This document shows, one piece after another, positions 1-12,900 of a stretch of DNA of 64,000 nt. The translations under genes were made by a program, and so were the position numbers. The number at the start of each line of letters is the position of its first letter. Position 1 is the first letter of the stretch. Location: assembly GCA_949358305.1 (NCBI GenBank), contig OX442317.1:4590186-4654185 (forward strand), in the 5' to 3' direction. Below the pieces are notes generated by a model. That model saw only the letters and a program-made list of their open reading frames with translations. It was not told where the DNA came from and did not search any database. Source of the stretch: Strigamia acuminata. Lineage: Eukaryota > Arthropoda > Chilopoda > Geophilomorpha > Linotaeniidae.

Positions 1-2014
1 ACCAATTCTCTCGATTTTTCCATGCGGAAATGATGCAAAACGTGTCATATTTTTGATAATCGGATTATTGAAAACCCGATTCTATAATCCGTGTGTGGGA
101 TGGATTCTTTGGATTTTAACCTGATTTCAACACTTTTTACTGTCAGCCATATTGAAATTGAACTAGTTAATTTAACTCCTTCAAGGTTAAAAACAGATTC
201 TGTAATCAAGTTTTTTTAATCGGTTTGTAAACTAGATAATTTTGGGCTAGATGCCTTTGCACCAATATTCAGAACTAGATTCAAATCTTAGTCTAGCTCA
301 AGACATTATGTCCGCTTATTAATTCATTACTTTTGAAAGTGCTGAGCTTAAAAACACAGCAGGGTATCCAGAATTTTCCAAGAACTGAGCTGAGAATTTT
401 TTGCCATTTCTTCCTTAAAACTAATAAAATATGATGGTGGCCCTTCTTATGCATAAGGCACAAGTTCTGCAGCTCCTTTTCTCACTAACAAATTCTGCAC
501 ATGCACACCCTAAGTGATTTCAATAAGCATCCACTGCAAACATACTTTTCTCTCTTTCTTGTCTTTATGCAAAGTAGAATTTCTACTAGAGGAATGTCAA
601 TTATATTGGATAATTGGTTTAATCTGTTCAATCAAATTTTGGTTTGTAAATGGCTGTAAAAAAAAAATCCAAGATTGATAGGATTTAACCAAGATTTAAC
701 ATCACAAGTGACAAGTGGCTACAAAGAAACTAACTGTATGTTGATCTTCACCAAATCCTCCCAGATCCTTCCAGCTGACACATTATTTCTCTTCTGCCAC
801 TGCATGTGGAACCTGACTCTTCTCACCACCTCTCTTGTCTAAATATCCAAGAAACACTTCCTTGTCAAACAATCAATATAATTTTCATCCAGAAATAAAG
901 CCAAAAGTGTATTCCCACAGTAAATTTAATTTTTTAAAAACTTATTTACTCAAATTATAAACATTTGCTGTGCATATTTCACAGAGTAATATTTTATAAT
1001 GCTTCTTTCATCTTTCCAAATGCCAGTGCCTTAGAGCGTCTGCCTTTTTATGCCACATAAATACTTGATCTTCCTGCAGCCAAGCCAGGATTAATTCTGC
1101 CTCATAATGTACTCACCACTCCACTCACTCTATCCCAAAACTACTTGCATGTATTTATCCACTAGAATATTTATAAAAACAAAAACTTAAGTGTCTCGCA
1201 GAAAAACAGTGCTGGAGATCGATATTTCTTGTGTCAGCCATTTTGGATGTGGCACAAAAACTGATGCACGAGTCCATGGTTGCTCAAATTAAATATTGGT
1301 GCTCCCGATACGAAAAGAATGAGATTAAATGGCGGCTCTTACACTTGCTAAATTCGATAGAATTGTAAGGAAACATACATTTCGATTGGTTGCACAATGT
1401 CAATACTGACACCAGGTAAAGATCAAGCTCGCAGACTAGGGGTGACCTCAAATCAAACATCTATAAGTTATTTCCTATCTTTTTGTATAAAAATGCTTGA
1501 TTCAAGGTGTAAAAGTGTAGAAAGAGTTGACTTAAGACAAGCAACCAAGTGAATTAAATCAATAAGCTGTTGTAGCAGGCAGTTGATAACCACAACATCA
1601 AAGGAACCTAATACATGGGGCGTTGTGGTTAGCAGAATGTTTGTGGTTCATCTTGACATTTCGTTCTTCCATTCCATCATATAATGTTTCTAAGACAGGA
1701 AATTGCATTTTGCATGGTTGGTCAGTAAATAAAGAAATAAAAAAAAAGTAGTTGTTGTTTGCATGAAAGATGGCACTTTAAACTGCAATAACTGTTCTTC
1801 TCTATTTTGACACAGAATTTCAGCACACTGTAAAATTAATACTCCGTAAGAAGTAGACCCGCAGAATTGTGTTTTAAAAAGCAGGTTTAAATTTTAAAAA
1901 AATGAAAAAAAAAGTTACTATAATATAAAAAATATATAGCAGTATTATATTATTGTTAATGAATTATTTAAATGATTAGGTATTAATTAAGTTTGTTTGT
2001 TTTTTGTTGAACAG
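1..2014. other. Intron or upstream sequence of Shaker, no exon seen
   Basis: No convincing coding exon is visible on either strand. The stretch ends with a pyrimidine-rich acceptor (TTGTTGAACAG) just before the Shaker exon, so at least its right part is the intron separating the T1 tetramerisation exons, which lie outside the window, from the channel core. The 18-mer GGATGGATTCTTTGGATT near 97 recurs near 4516, which suggests a low-copy repeat. Confidence 0.6.
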
Positions 2015-3156
2015 AGGACGAGGGCTTTATCAAAGAAGAAGAGAAACCACTTCCGGCCAATGAATTTCAACGTCGTATGTGGCTGCTTTTCGAGTATCCA
2101 GAAAGCTCACAGGGGGCTCGGTTTGTTGCCATTATGTCGGTGTTCGTCATCCTTTTATCCATTGTAATCTTTTGCCTGGAGACTCTGCCTGAGTTCAAAC
2201 ACTACCGCATCAGCACACTGCATAACAATGTGACTAGAATTGAGGCAGACGAAGTCCCGGAATTGAGTGACCCCTTTTTCGTGATCGAGACTTGCTGCAT
2301 CGTATGGTTTACGTTCGAATTGCTCGCTCGTTTTGTTTCGTGTCCGAATAAGCTCCACTTTTGCCGTGATATAATGAACACTATTGACATCATAGCCATC
2401 ATACCTTATTTCATTACGTTGGCCACTGTTGTCGCAGATGATAAAGATGTCCCCAAGTACAACGCCTACGATCCGCGTTCAGGTGCATCCAACAACCAGG
2501 CCATGTCACTGGCCATCTTACGGGTCATCAGATTGGTCCGAGTCTTTCGGATCTTTAAACTATCGCGGCATTCGAAGGGGCTGCAAATCTTAGGTCGTAC
2601 ACTTAAAGCGAGCATGCGCGAACTGGGTTTACTCATTTTCTTCCTCTTCATCGGAGTTATACTCTTCTCCAGTGCTGTTTACTTTGCCGAAGCCGATTCG
2701 GAACGCTCCTACTTTAAAAGCATCCCGGACGCCTTTTGGTGGGCCGTCGTAACCATGACGACGGTGGGTTATGGGGACATGCGGCCCGTCGGTGTCTGGG
2801 GTAAATTGGTCGGTTCGCTATGTGCCATCGCCGGCGTGCTGACTATCGCGCTCCCAGTACCGGTTATCGTGTCCAACTTCAATTATTTCTACCACCGAGA
2901 GACAGATCAAGAAGAAATGCAATCGCAGAACTTCAACCACGTGACCAGTTGTCCTTACCTGCCAGGAACGGTGGGACACAAACTGAAGAAGGATTCCTTC
3001 TCAGATTCCAGCTCGGACATAATGGAGCTGGAGGAAGGCATCTTGCTCAATAGTGCCGCCCTCTTGGCAAATCGAGGAGACAATAACGCCAAGAAGCAGA
3101 ACAACCCGCATCACAACAATAATGTGAACGCTGTAAGCATTGAAACCGATGTTTGA
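2015..3156 (+). CDS. Sh: Shaker-type (Kv1) voltage-gated K+ channel, 3' exon (partial)
   Basis: Pore-forming subunit of a fast voltage-gated potassium channel of excitable membranes. One exon carries the linker after T1 ([14 protein letters not shown]), S1-S6 and the whole cytoplasmic C-terminus. The S4 segment has the regular basic ladder ([17 protein letters not shown]), followed by the S4-S5 linker [19 protein letters not shown], the selectivity filter TTVGYGDM, the S6 hinge PVPVIVSNF, and the post-S6 motif [20 protein letters not shown]. The protein ends in a class I PDZ ligand (ETDV), so the C-terminus is complete; TGA is at 3154-3156. The exon is entered by the acceptor at 2013/2014 with one base of the first codon in the preceding exon. 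The T1 domain lies upstream outside the window. Unlike the multi-exon fly gene, the core is intronless here. The residue after GYGDM is Arg (codon 2782-2784) instead of the fly Thr449. Family identity is very secure. Confidence 0.95.
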
Positions 3157-6100
3157 CCCCGCCTACGGCTCAACCCAATTGCCAACAGCACTCCCGGGAT
3201 AGCCCATCAGCTAAGGTATACTATACTTACTTACATACTTACTTACTTAATCATTTGCACAATTACCCTATTTTACCGACCAATATCAAAAATATCTCAC
3301 TCGGTCAAATACGGTATCTTCTTTTCAATAAACGTGTTACTCAAATCCTACTCCTCTTCTTCCAAATATCCAAACCAGTTTGCCCAAATGTTTGCGCCCA
3401 AATCATTGCTCACGAATCGATAGAAAATTAGCAATCATCTTCCCTTTGCTCGCAATCTTAAAACGCTCACAAAATTGCTCATTTATTTGCTTTCATGGCC
3501 AAACGACAATTTCTCTTTTATGGCGCGAGCGAATATAATGACTCTTGTTTCCATCAACCCCTTACACAACTAGTTTTTAACCTAAAAAAAAGAATTCCTA
3601 CTAAAATAAGGTTCTAAACCTTCAATATTTTATGCTATTGATTTTTCCTTTTTTATTTTGCCCCACAACATTCCACGCACAGGAAATAACGAGCGCTTAT
3701 TGTGAATTTCTCTAAAGGCTGATCAGCACTTTTCAGTCACAGCAGATTAACAAACATATGTTGGATTCAATCCTTTGTTACTGCCAAAAGGAAAGTGCCA
3801 AAAGATACCACTTTGCTCCCTCAAAGCTTTCCCTTAATAAAATCTTCTACTTCACTCCTACATGTTGACAATCAAGGTCTCTTTAAACATTCAGTTCGTC
3901 CTAATGCAGTGTTAAACTCAATAGTATTGAAGAAAATCTGCTGACCTAGATGACTGTGCGAATAAGTATATCAGATTGTCCTCAAAAACCAGTAAAACTC
4001 TATAGAATAGCCATTTGTATTTCAACTTAACATGGTCATGACCCCATAGGCTGATGCTCATCTCATATTCATAATGGCACTTGTGGTACAATTTAGCTTA
4101 ACGCTTTTTGGCCACGGTCTGCGCTAAAGCCGCCACACACACGTTGCTAAACGTCCGTATGAATTTACAACCCCCGGACAAAAGTCCTGCAACAGAGCAA
4201 TTTTTTCACTTACTTCAAACTTTGATGGCATCTAGCATAAAAACCATGACAGCTAGAGCAATAACACTTTAAAAATTGAAAAGCCCTATCTTTTTAGACT
4301 AGAATTGTCCTTATGAATTTATACTACAGTTATAAGGTTATAACTTGACTTTTTTCAACCCACAAGCACCCTTTCGCAAATGTCGGTCCAGGTGTTTTTC
4401 GACCTAACCGGATTAGTTGGATTCTTCGGATACTCAGCTTGAAGAGGTGGCATTTTCTAAAAATCAAATTCTCAAGAACACGTTTCTCTCTGGTTTCACT
4501 GTAACCACATGGCACTGGATGGATTCTTTGGATTCTCAAGTGGTTATTGCTGCTCCAGACATGACCAGACTTTGTATCGATCATAAGCCTTGAAGAGCAG
4601 ATCCTGAGCATGCTCACATCACTTTTTATTCCAGCGATGTGAAATGTTAGATTGAGATTGTGACAAATGGCACGAATCCACTTACACTTTTCTTTATTAG
4701 GAATTTTAATTTGAAAGCTTACAGGGCGCGTAAACACCAACAACCATAAACTTCCCCATTTCAACACCATCAAACTAAAAATAGTTATTAATATCAATAA
4801 ACGTCAAGTGCTTGGACTTTGTTTTACATGAAATTAGTTCATTGCATCCTTTATTATTGATTAGCACGTGGACATCACTTTCAAGGCGCAGTGTGCAAAA
4901 GTGCAGCTTTGCAAAGTGACCAACATAAATTATTTACTCATCCCTGATTTTGCCACCCGAGTCGCGACACAAATGGAGTAAAAATTTAAATCACAAAATT
5001 AACTGCAAAATATGCTTTTCCCTCACTACCAATGCACTATGAGTCACAGTCATGCAAACAAATGGTTTAACTCATCCTGACTAAATTAAGGGTTTTTTTG
5101 ACAGGTCTGCTCAGTGGCATAGCAACCGTATGCCCCCTTAAAAAACAGGCAAAAATTGATACGTACATGTTACGTATCGTTAAAAAGAGACATAAATAGT
5201 CGTTTTTTCCCGGAAAAGTGGCAATATATGCATTTATTATCCGATTTTCGGAAAATATGCAATTTTAGCCAATTTCGGCTATATATGCAATACACATATG
5301 AAGCATGCATTTATGCATTTATCCGGGGTCTACTTGTAGGCATAACGGGGGTTTTTATAAGGGAAAAGTATCTGCCGCAAACTGTGTACTGGGTCAAAAC
5401 ATGACACCGGTCCACAACACATTGTGACTAAAAATACCGGTCCGCTACAATACTTAGTTTGAGAAGTGCTGCACTAAAACCCTACAGTATTAAATTTATC
5501 GTGAATTAATAATGATACCACTGAGCACCGCTGTGTGGAAGCAAATGTCTTAGACTTGAGCCCAGGGACAGCTTCCCCGTCAAACTCCCCATCACTTAAA
5601 ACTTTCCCAACAAAAAGAAACAAAAATTAAACAAAACCTATCCAGTATAAACCTCCTAAATTCCAGGACCGTTACGTCAGACCCCTAGCGCCGCCACTGT
5701 AAAGCAATTGTAATTTTACTCATTCAAGAGGACGCTTGACACTTCGCCCTTTTGACTAAGTAACTTCGGTCATTATCATAAGGAGGTTCCTTTGCAAAAT
5801 AACTGTCAAAATTGAATGACCATTCGGTCCCAAATCTTTCCAAGTGTTAAAACACGGCACTATGCAGCCACTACCGGAAATGATATGCTAAAAAAGAAAA
5901 GCAGCACTTAAACAACAACGTTTTGAGTGCAGCTGCGTTTCAATTAGAATTAAAACAATCCCTCTTTCTCCTTTCTGCGCATACAAACGCAATAATTTTG
6001 TTCACGCGTCCTTTGTTTCATTGTTACATTTATTGATTATGCTGGCCCGCCACCAACTAGCTCTATCTCCTCGTTTGCAGTCATATTTAAATTAATTTTC

Positions 6101-9100
6101 CTCACTGTCCTCTGGGCGCCACTTTGGAATCGCCCAGGGTGTGACCAATGGATGCCAGCGTTGCCATTGATCTTGTAGCTTTTCTGACCATAAGGACAGG
6201 AAATATCAGTCGATAATCCTGCTCTGCGCATTCCATATTTAATAAAGAAACACGTTATCTCTCAATTTACTCGCTGCCAACGTTTTAAATCAATATGTTA
6301 ACAAACAATTGGTTTTTCTTGCAAATATATCTTAATATACACTCAAAATCTCTGAGGCGTTTGTTTTTTGGTCATATTTTCAACAAGTATGTGTGTATTT
6401 GAGTGTATGGATTAGGTTTGACTGTTTATTGATCAAATGATTTATTATTCATGAGTAAATAGTGAATGGAATCAGGTTAAACTGACTAGCACATTTATAT
6501 CACCTATAAAACAAAAGATATAGGTTTTAAAGCCTTATTTTTACATGTAGCTGAGTCATGGCTTTAAATTTTCATGGGTTGCTTGTTAATTAAGTGTATA
6601 TGAATTTTTTTTAAATACTCTTAAGACTGAAAATGGCCACTAGAGAGTACTATACTGCAAATGCAATTTGAAAGCCAACACCTTCAGCGTTTTGTTTAAA
6701 AATGGGCTAAGTTTCCTACATTTTTCACAAATTCTGGCTGCCCAATCGTCTAATCTTGACCATCTTTTTATGCAAAATGGCCCGACCCTCCTTGAATTCA
6801 CAGATTGCTTCGCTACTAAAACATTGCTGGCATCCATTAATGTTATCGATTGAATTCTGGTATATTTAGATTTTCTGCCAGATGGGAACCAACAACAGAA
6901 AAGATGAATTTTCAGTTCTGAAATTTTTCTGCTATAGAAACCAGCCACGTATCCAGGGGGTGGCAGCGAGGCTCCAAGCGACGCCCCTTTCTTGGAAAAA
7001 AAGATTAAATTTTAAATATTTTTTATTCTTTTCTCTGCTGAGCTCAGCGTTTCATCAGACCAAAAAATTGGTATAAACCTCAAAGTTGTTGGATTGGTAA
7101 CCATGACAACTTCTTTTTGGCAACTTACCGCAGTAACTAAAAGCTCTTTTCTTGACAAGAAAGAGTAACCACCCATTTCTACACTTAAAGTCCTTAATCA
7201 CTACAATAACCCCTCTTAAACTTTAGTTAGCATCTTTTATTGAGGAAATTTCCTGGATACACACAATTTGTCGAGTTATTTAGTCACTTGGAAACCCCGC
7301 AAAAAAAATGCAATTTTTTTTATATCCACTATTCCATTACATAGAACCTCAGTTTTAATTTATTGACATATTTATTAAACAAAATAAATAAAACCAAAAA
7401 AAAACACAAAAAATGTAAATTATCTGTATATGAAACCTGCAACCCAGTTACCAAGCTACCACTTGGCAGAAAATACACCTAATTATCCTAATTCTTTTTA
7501 TTATCCACGTGAAAGTAGCATACAATATTTGAGCACGATAAAACCCCATACAGCAGTGCTCAGGAGATTAAGCCGTTTAAACAAACTGTTCATTTTTTGG
7601 AGATAAAAAGAAGAGAGATTGCATCTACCTATATTACTATCCAGAGCAGAGCTCTAATAAGCACTTCTTTTCCACCCATTTTACCTCTACAGTCTTGATC
7701 AATACCAAAGGATAAGCACAACAATTCACACAAATTAATTGGGCTTTAAATCATTTGTTTCATATCCTAAGCATGTTGTGATTGCAAGCCGACTTTGAAA
7801 GAGTGAATGCCAAGACCAAGAGGTTGCTAAGCACAATGGGTGGTGGATTAGAGCCCTTTGGCCCTCCAACGACAGTGTCGTGCCACTAATCTTAAGAGGT
7901 TGTTGGCTTATTGTCTATTGGCAGTCGATAAGCGCATGAACCGTTTTATAGCGCAGTTTCAGGGTTGCGCCTGTGCACAAGGGCGACCAAGGAAGACTAT
8001 CCATCTTGTTTATTGACTCGCAGGCATCTCTTATAATCACAGCGACTGTTACCGATGAAAAGCTAGGATTTATTCTGTATTTGGACAATTGGCGTTTATG
8101 CAAATAAGCAAAGCCAAACTAGCTGTTCACCCGCAGAATGATAAATCAGACAAATGTGTACAGCCATAAAATACATTTCTGGCAGTCACGAGGCCCCTAG
8201 GCCCCTTGGATCCAAAATTTTCTTTTAATGAAAAGCAAAGAACGTTATTTAGGGGCCATGCACCTCAAATTTGCCTGTACATGTCTAACCTCCTTATAAC
8301 AAATTCATCGTTACAACAAACTTCTGATTTCTACTACAGTTCGCACCCGGATCTTGATGCTAAATTCAAATTGCGCTTCACGTTATTGTTGTTTATTTAC
8401 TTTATTTTAGTAGCATTAGGTCTAATATTAGGCTTAATACTGCTAAATAACAACTGGAATTAGAAAATCGTCCGCGCAGAATGGGATGCGCAGTACGAAT
8501 TTAGCATCAAGATACCGGCCACAAACTGTAGTTGGTTGCCTAACCTATTTCTTCCATTATAAATCATTTCACTACAACAAATTCTCTGTCTTTTGCTCTC
8601 CTGAACTGTTCATAACAGTGAGGTTTGAATTGTATTTGCCTAGGGCCTTGCAGATGCTAAAACTGCCACAGCATCCCACACATCCTCATGAATGAGTTAA
8701 ACTGCCATTAGCATTTGTGAATACATTTTGAAATATTACATTTAGAAGTGATTAAACTACAACCAATTAAGATGTGGCCGTAGGAAGCAAATTATTACTG
8801 AGATAAAGAAAATCTGTTTACTATCCAGTTTAATATGTTTGTCATCTTGAGACTACAAAGAGCATGTGTTGACTGACAGGTTCCATAAATAATTAGTCTT
8901 GGCATTATGGCATTAATTTGTCACTAATATCCTACTCATCAGCGCATACAAGAACTATCTTTTAATTATTTATTCAGTTAATTTCTGTAGATTTGTCAAA
9001 CAATATTTTTTCTTGCAGTCAATGAATTTCATTCAGCCTCCTCACCAACCTATTATTAGCAACAAAAGAAATGAGTGAATTTTCTAAATATAAATGCAAG

Positions 9101-10138
9101 TGAATGGCCCATCTTGTTTAGTTAAATGATAACAAAGACAACTAACTAGTCCTTTGTGATATTTTTCAGTTCAGTTCCCATTTCTCTCCAAAATCCATAA
9201 CCGGTTATTTTCAATCCAATCCCCACATTCTATCACAAGATTTACGATAATTGCAAGAACTTAAAATTGCTTTTTAAAAAATTAAAATTCTAAACCTCAC
9301 CGCTACCAGCCTTTCCCTTTCCTCTTGCATACTTAATCCCCTTTCCGATCAAACTGCTGGCTAATCAAATTGCTTTGACAAACAGACCGACTTACACTCT
9401 CTAAGAACACTCTTGCCATTGTATAAACACAGGTGGAGCCCAACTATACCAAAGCTCACTGGACTGCACAAACATATCTATATAACAACACAAAATGACC
9501 CAGCCAGAATTTTGGTTACATTTTTGTAACATTAAAAACCCCAAACCTATGCTCAGATTCACGCTATAACACATCTGAAAGCTATAAACAGAATCAAATA
9601 AATCCATTTCGCACAAGTACAGCACTTGTTATGACAAATAAAATTGCTGGAGCTGTTCTTGGCATCTTAGAACGGCAGTGATTGGCCAAATTTAAAGCTA
9701 AATCAGCAGCAGCATTGCCTCTAGTCAGAACTCGGATGGGTGACCTAGAAATACCAGTTGTTTCTTATCCTTGTCTGATTACGGTACTGTTTCTGTGGTA
9801 AAAGCATCAGCCACCCGCCTCCAACTGGGTTTTCTGTGATTTTTCTGTCCTAAAAATGAATGCAAGATTGGATCCTGAAGAAATTCATAACTTCAACAGC
9901 CCAATACCCCTTACGTGCATTCATTATAAGGAGTCATTAACTTTCTAAACGTCAGAAATACACATACAAACACAGTTTACTCTGTATTGACCGAACAGTG
10001 CTCGTCCAGACAGGTATGCTAAACCCAACCTACACTCAGCAATGTTAAATTCCCTCTCCCATTCGGATGGGCAAGCCTGTTAGCCTGGACGACCTTCTGG
10101 AACCAGTCCTACATCCAGACTATACAGAGTGCACTGTA
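3157..10138. other. Intergenic / Shaker 3' flank, no gene seen
   Basis: AT-rich sequence with no recognisable exon. The left part probably holds the Shaker 3' UTR. Open frames here, including a 155-codon one on the minus strand at 4330-4797, show no family motif and no splice context. Degenerate transposon-like ends occur (for example CAGTGGCATAGC near 5112 and the complement of CAGTGGCGGCGC near 5699), but no matching target duplication was found. An X-box-like palindrome lies at 7097-7110. Confidence 0.5.
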
Positions 10139-10343
10139 CAGTCGTGGACAAAAAAAACTTCCCTTCAGCTGTTTTAAGTTTGTCTACCAGGTGGCATAAA
10201 AAATCCATTAAGATTCAATGACATCAATCTTGACCCGGTCTCTCGTCTTGCCCTAACAACAGTATTAAAAGATAGACCGGGCAAATAATGATAGATAAAC
10301 TTAAAACAGCTAAACTGAATGGAAGTTTTTTCGTCCACGACTG
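10139..10343. mobile_element. Tc1/mariner-type MITE, 205 bp, TA target duplication
   Basis: The left end CAGTCGTGGAC followed by an A-run and the right end GTCCACGACTG are exact inverted copies and sit between two TA dinucleotides (10137-10138 and 10344-10345). Beyond the first 11 bases the arms still match imperfectly (ACTTCCC...CAGCTGTTTTAAGTTT against AAACTTAAAACAGCT...GGAAGT). CAGT ends plus a TA duplication are the hallmark of Tc1/mariner non-autonomous elements. No transposase is encoded. Confidence 0.85.
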
Positions 10344-10820
10344 TACATGATTTAATATCAACAAACAAAAGCTAAAGTGTTACTTTACTGACTCACATGT
10401 TATTTAATCGTTTAAATTTTGTTTTCTAATCTAGAGCAGCTCTTGAAAGGACAGCAATCAATGGGAGTATCTCTCTACGTTTAGAAACAGAATATACATA
10501 GTATGAATCACACAAGACCTGCATAACTTACTGTAAATTAGCAGGCTTATGTTAATGTGCAAGTGGATTCTTAAACACCTAATAAGTGTGAAGTTTGATA
10601 AAGGCTGTAGAAATTACATCAATCCCTAGACTTGCCGAGGGTTTTGTTCCAAGGAAACAATGGCGCCAAACAAATCCGTACAATACAAACCCCTTTGTTT
10701 TCATTTTAATAAGCCGTTAGGTTGCCATCTTGAAGGCACTAGCTACATTCAAAGCCAGTTTAAAATCGAAGTTAAACAAGTTTTGCTATCTAAATACCGT
10801 GTGCAAAACCACTGCGATTA
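10344..10820. other. Spacer between two MITEs
   Basis: AT-rich sequence with no gene or structured feature recognised. Confidence 0.5.
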
Positions 10821-11216
10821 CTCTGGCTCATCATAAGAGGGTTCCTATTGGCCGAACCATTTCACTGGTGTAGGTATACATAAAAGTAGGCCAAAATACC
10901 AGAAATACAATAGATGTACAGACATTACAATCGATTGCCTAGGTAACTGGCAATATTCAAAATTATGTGCTTTCCAGGCAAAGCAATCAAAAAACTAAAC
11001 AGACATGTTGTATTAGACTAAAAACAGCATAAAACTGTATTTTATAAATTGGAAAACGATTTTATTATAAAATATAATTAAAATGATATTATTTTAATCA
11101 TTATAATAATCACAAAATTGAAAAAAAAAACTACTTTTCCTGGTGGTAGTTCTAAAAGCAACAGTTAGGAGTAAATAGCCAATAGGAACTAGTTACCCTC
11201 TTATGATGAGCCAGAG
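10821..11216. mobile_element. TA-flanked MITE, 396 bp, second family
   Basis: The left terminus CTCTGGCTCATCATAAGAGG and its exact inverted copy at the right end (CCTCTTATGATGAGCCAGAG) lie directly inside TA dinucleotides (10819-10820 and 11217-11218). The inverted repeat resumes as TTCCTATTGGC after a 7-base insertion in the right arm. The interior is AT-rich and non-coding. The ends differ from the 10139-10343 element, so this is a separate family. The TA duplication suggests Tc1/mariner/pogo-class mobilisation; the exact superfamily is uncertain. Confidence 0.8.
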
Positions 11217-12472
11217 TATATAAGCAGACTAAATCATCCGCCAAAACAACCCTCGGTCAAGCAGTTTAAAACTTCTGTTTAGTCTAAATGACTTATGTAG
11301 TAAACAACAATCGGAAGGCACGTGCAGAACAAATGATAATAAAAGGTAACAATGAAATTGCACTACAAAAACATACATAGTCCATCAAGCACGTAACTTT
11401 CTAATTGTAGCGTAGCGTATAATTGTATCATTTACTGCCTCTTCTACATCATCGGTCAAATTTACTCTGAAAACACTGCAAATATTGCAGATCAAATTTA
11501 GTAGTGCAGAAAACGACTAAATGTTGCTGTTATTAGCTTATAGTTGCACATTTAATTACGTATAAACAAGGAAATGTCTTCAAGGGTTTTCAACATTATT
11601 TATTTTTAAAACATTATCGATTCTCCTCTTTTGCACGTCATCTAACTCTAAATTTACGCTCTCTTTTTTTTTCCAAACAGCACCCGGTGTTTGCGAAACT
11701 CGCCACAAGACTGCCGTGGCGCACCAGATGACCATCTGGTTGTATACTTGCCTTGCCAATGGACAAATTATTATTATTCTACCAATCAGGAAGCAGATTG
11801 AGAGACGTGTGACGTCACCCGCCATCGCCTCGAGACAAAAGAGTCAACAATGACGCTCAACAATCCATCCAGCTCGGAATTTGGAATAAAGTAACACGTG
11901 AGGATCACATCATTAAATAAATGGTAGAATACAACATGGAGGAAAAAAAGAAACAAAAAAAAATAACAAAAATCATCGTTTGTGACCGTTGTATTGTTGC
12001 CTCTCTTATCTATCATCCTCTCCCTGCCTTTGTTGCTTGCTTCTAAAACCCACAAAAATTAGTCATATGAGGAAGTGACGTCATGCAAAAACTAAATGCT
12101 AACCACCATCTTAGGCTACCAGTTTACTACAAAGATAATTCCTACTAAATATTAATCAGAGTAGATCTTTTAAGAAAGAATCGTTTGTTGGCCGCGGGAA
12201 AATAACAAATAAGGCTTTAGAGTTCCATAAATCAATGTTGACGCATTGTTGCTGAAGTTCTGCCAGCTAACAATGCAGTTAAGGTAGAAATAACAGGGTT
12301 TTTTTTAGATTTCGTTTCGATTCAAAAAAACATTACAATTATTATAAAACATAAAACATTTGGAGGGTTGTTGAAAGAATGCAAGAGAAAAAAAAAGTGT
12401 TACTATAGTGTCAAATTGTTGTCCCATTGTTTTCAAGGCGTAAGTGCGCCGCCTATTGGCAAGCATTACCAT

Positions 12473-12497
12473 AAAAAAAAAAAAAAAAAAAAAAAAA
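12473..12497. repeat. Poly-A tract, 25 nt
   Basis: Uninterrupted run of A. It could be a retroposon tail, but no recognisable body or target duplication was found. Confidence 0.9.
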
Positions 12498-12840
12498 CCT
12501 AAAATAATAAGCTTGTGGGGGTAAAAAATAAATTGCCTTAAAAAGGGAATGGAATTTCATTTAGGCCTTGAGTAAATGATTTTAAAAAAAATTCTAAACG
12601 AAACAAAAATTGTTAAAAAGATATAAAAAGGTCGTTGGTTCACCCTTTTTTACTAAATGCAGAACTAAATCATGACAAAACCAGTAAAAAGTTCTGTAAA
12701 AAGCAAAAAGCAGTTTAGCATTCCTTCTATATTCCTACACCAGTTGCTCAAGTTCCGGAAGATTTTTCTCAAACGTGAGTAGAGGAAGTTTGGGAGTTCT
12801 GGAACGGGCACTAGTGGCGGAGCAGCGTACCACAAGCGCG

Positions 12841-12883
<43 letters not shown>

Positions 12884-12900
12884 CTTATTTATATATTTAT
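12841..12900. repeat. (TTTA)n microsatellite
   Basis: About eleven nearly perfect TTAT/TTTA units, with a few substitutions at the right end. Confidence 0.95.

Noticed and set aside
4330-4797. 155-codon minus-strand open frame
   Set aside because: Long for AT-rich DNA, but no domain, no periodic codon pattern and no splice context; treated as chance or a repeat relic.
5112-5699. hAT-like transposon between CAGTGGC and GCCACTG ends
   Set aside because: Ends resemble hAT termini, but the flanking 8 bases (GGTCTGCT and TAAAGCAA) do not match, and the inner termini diverge.
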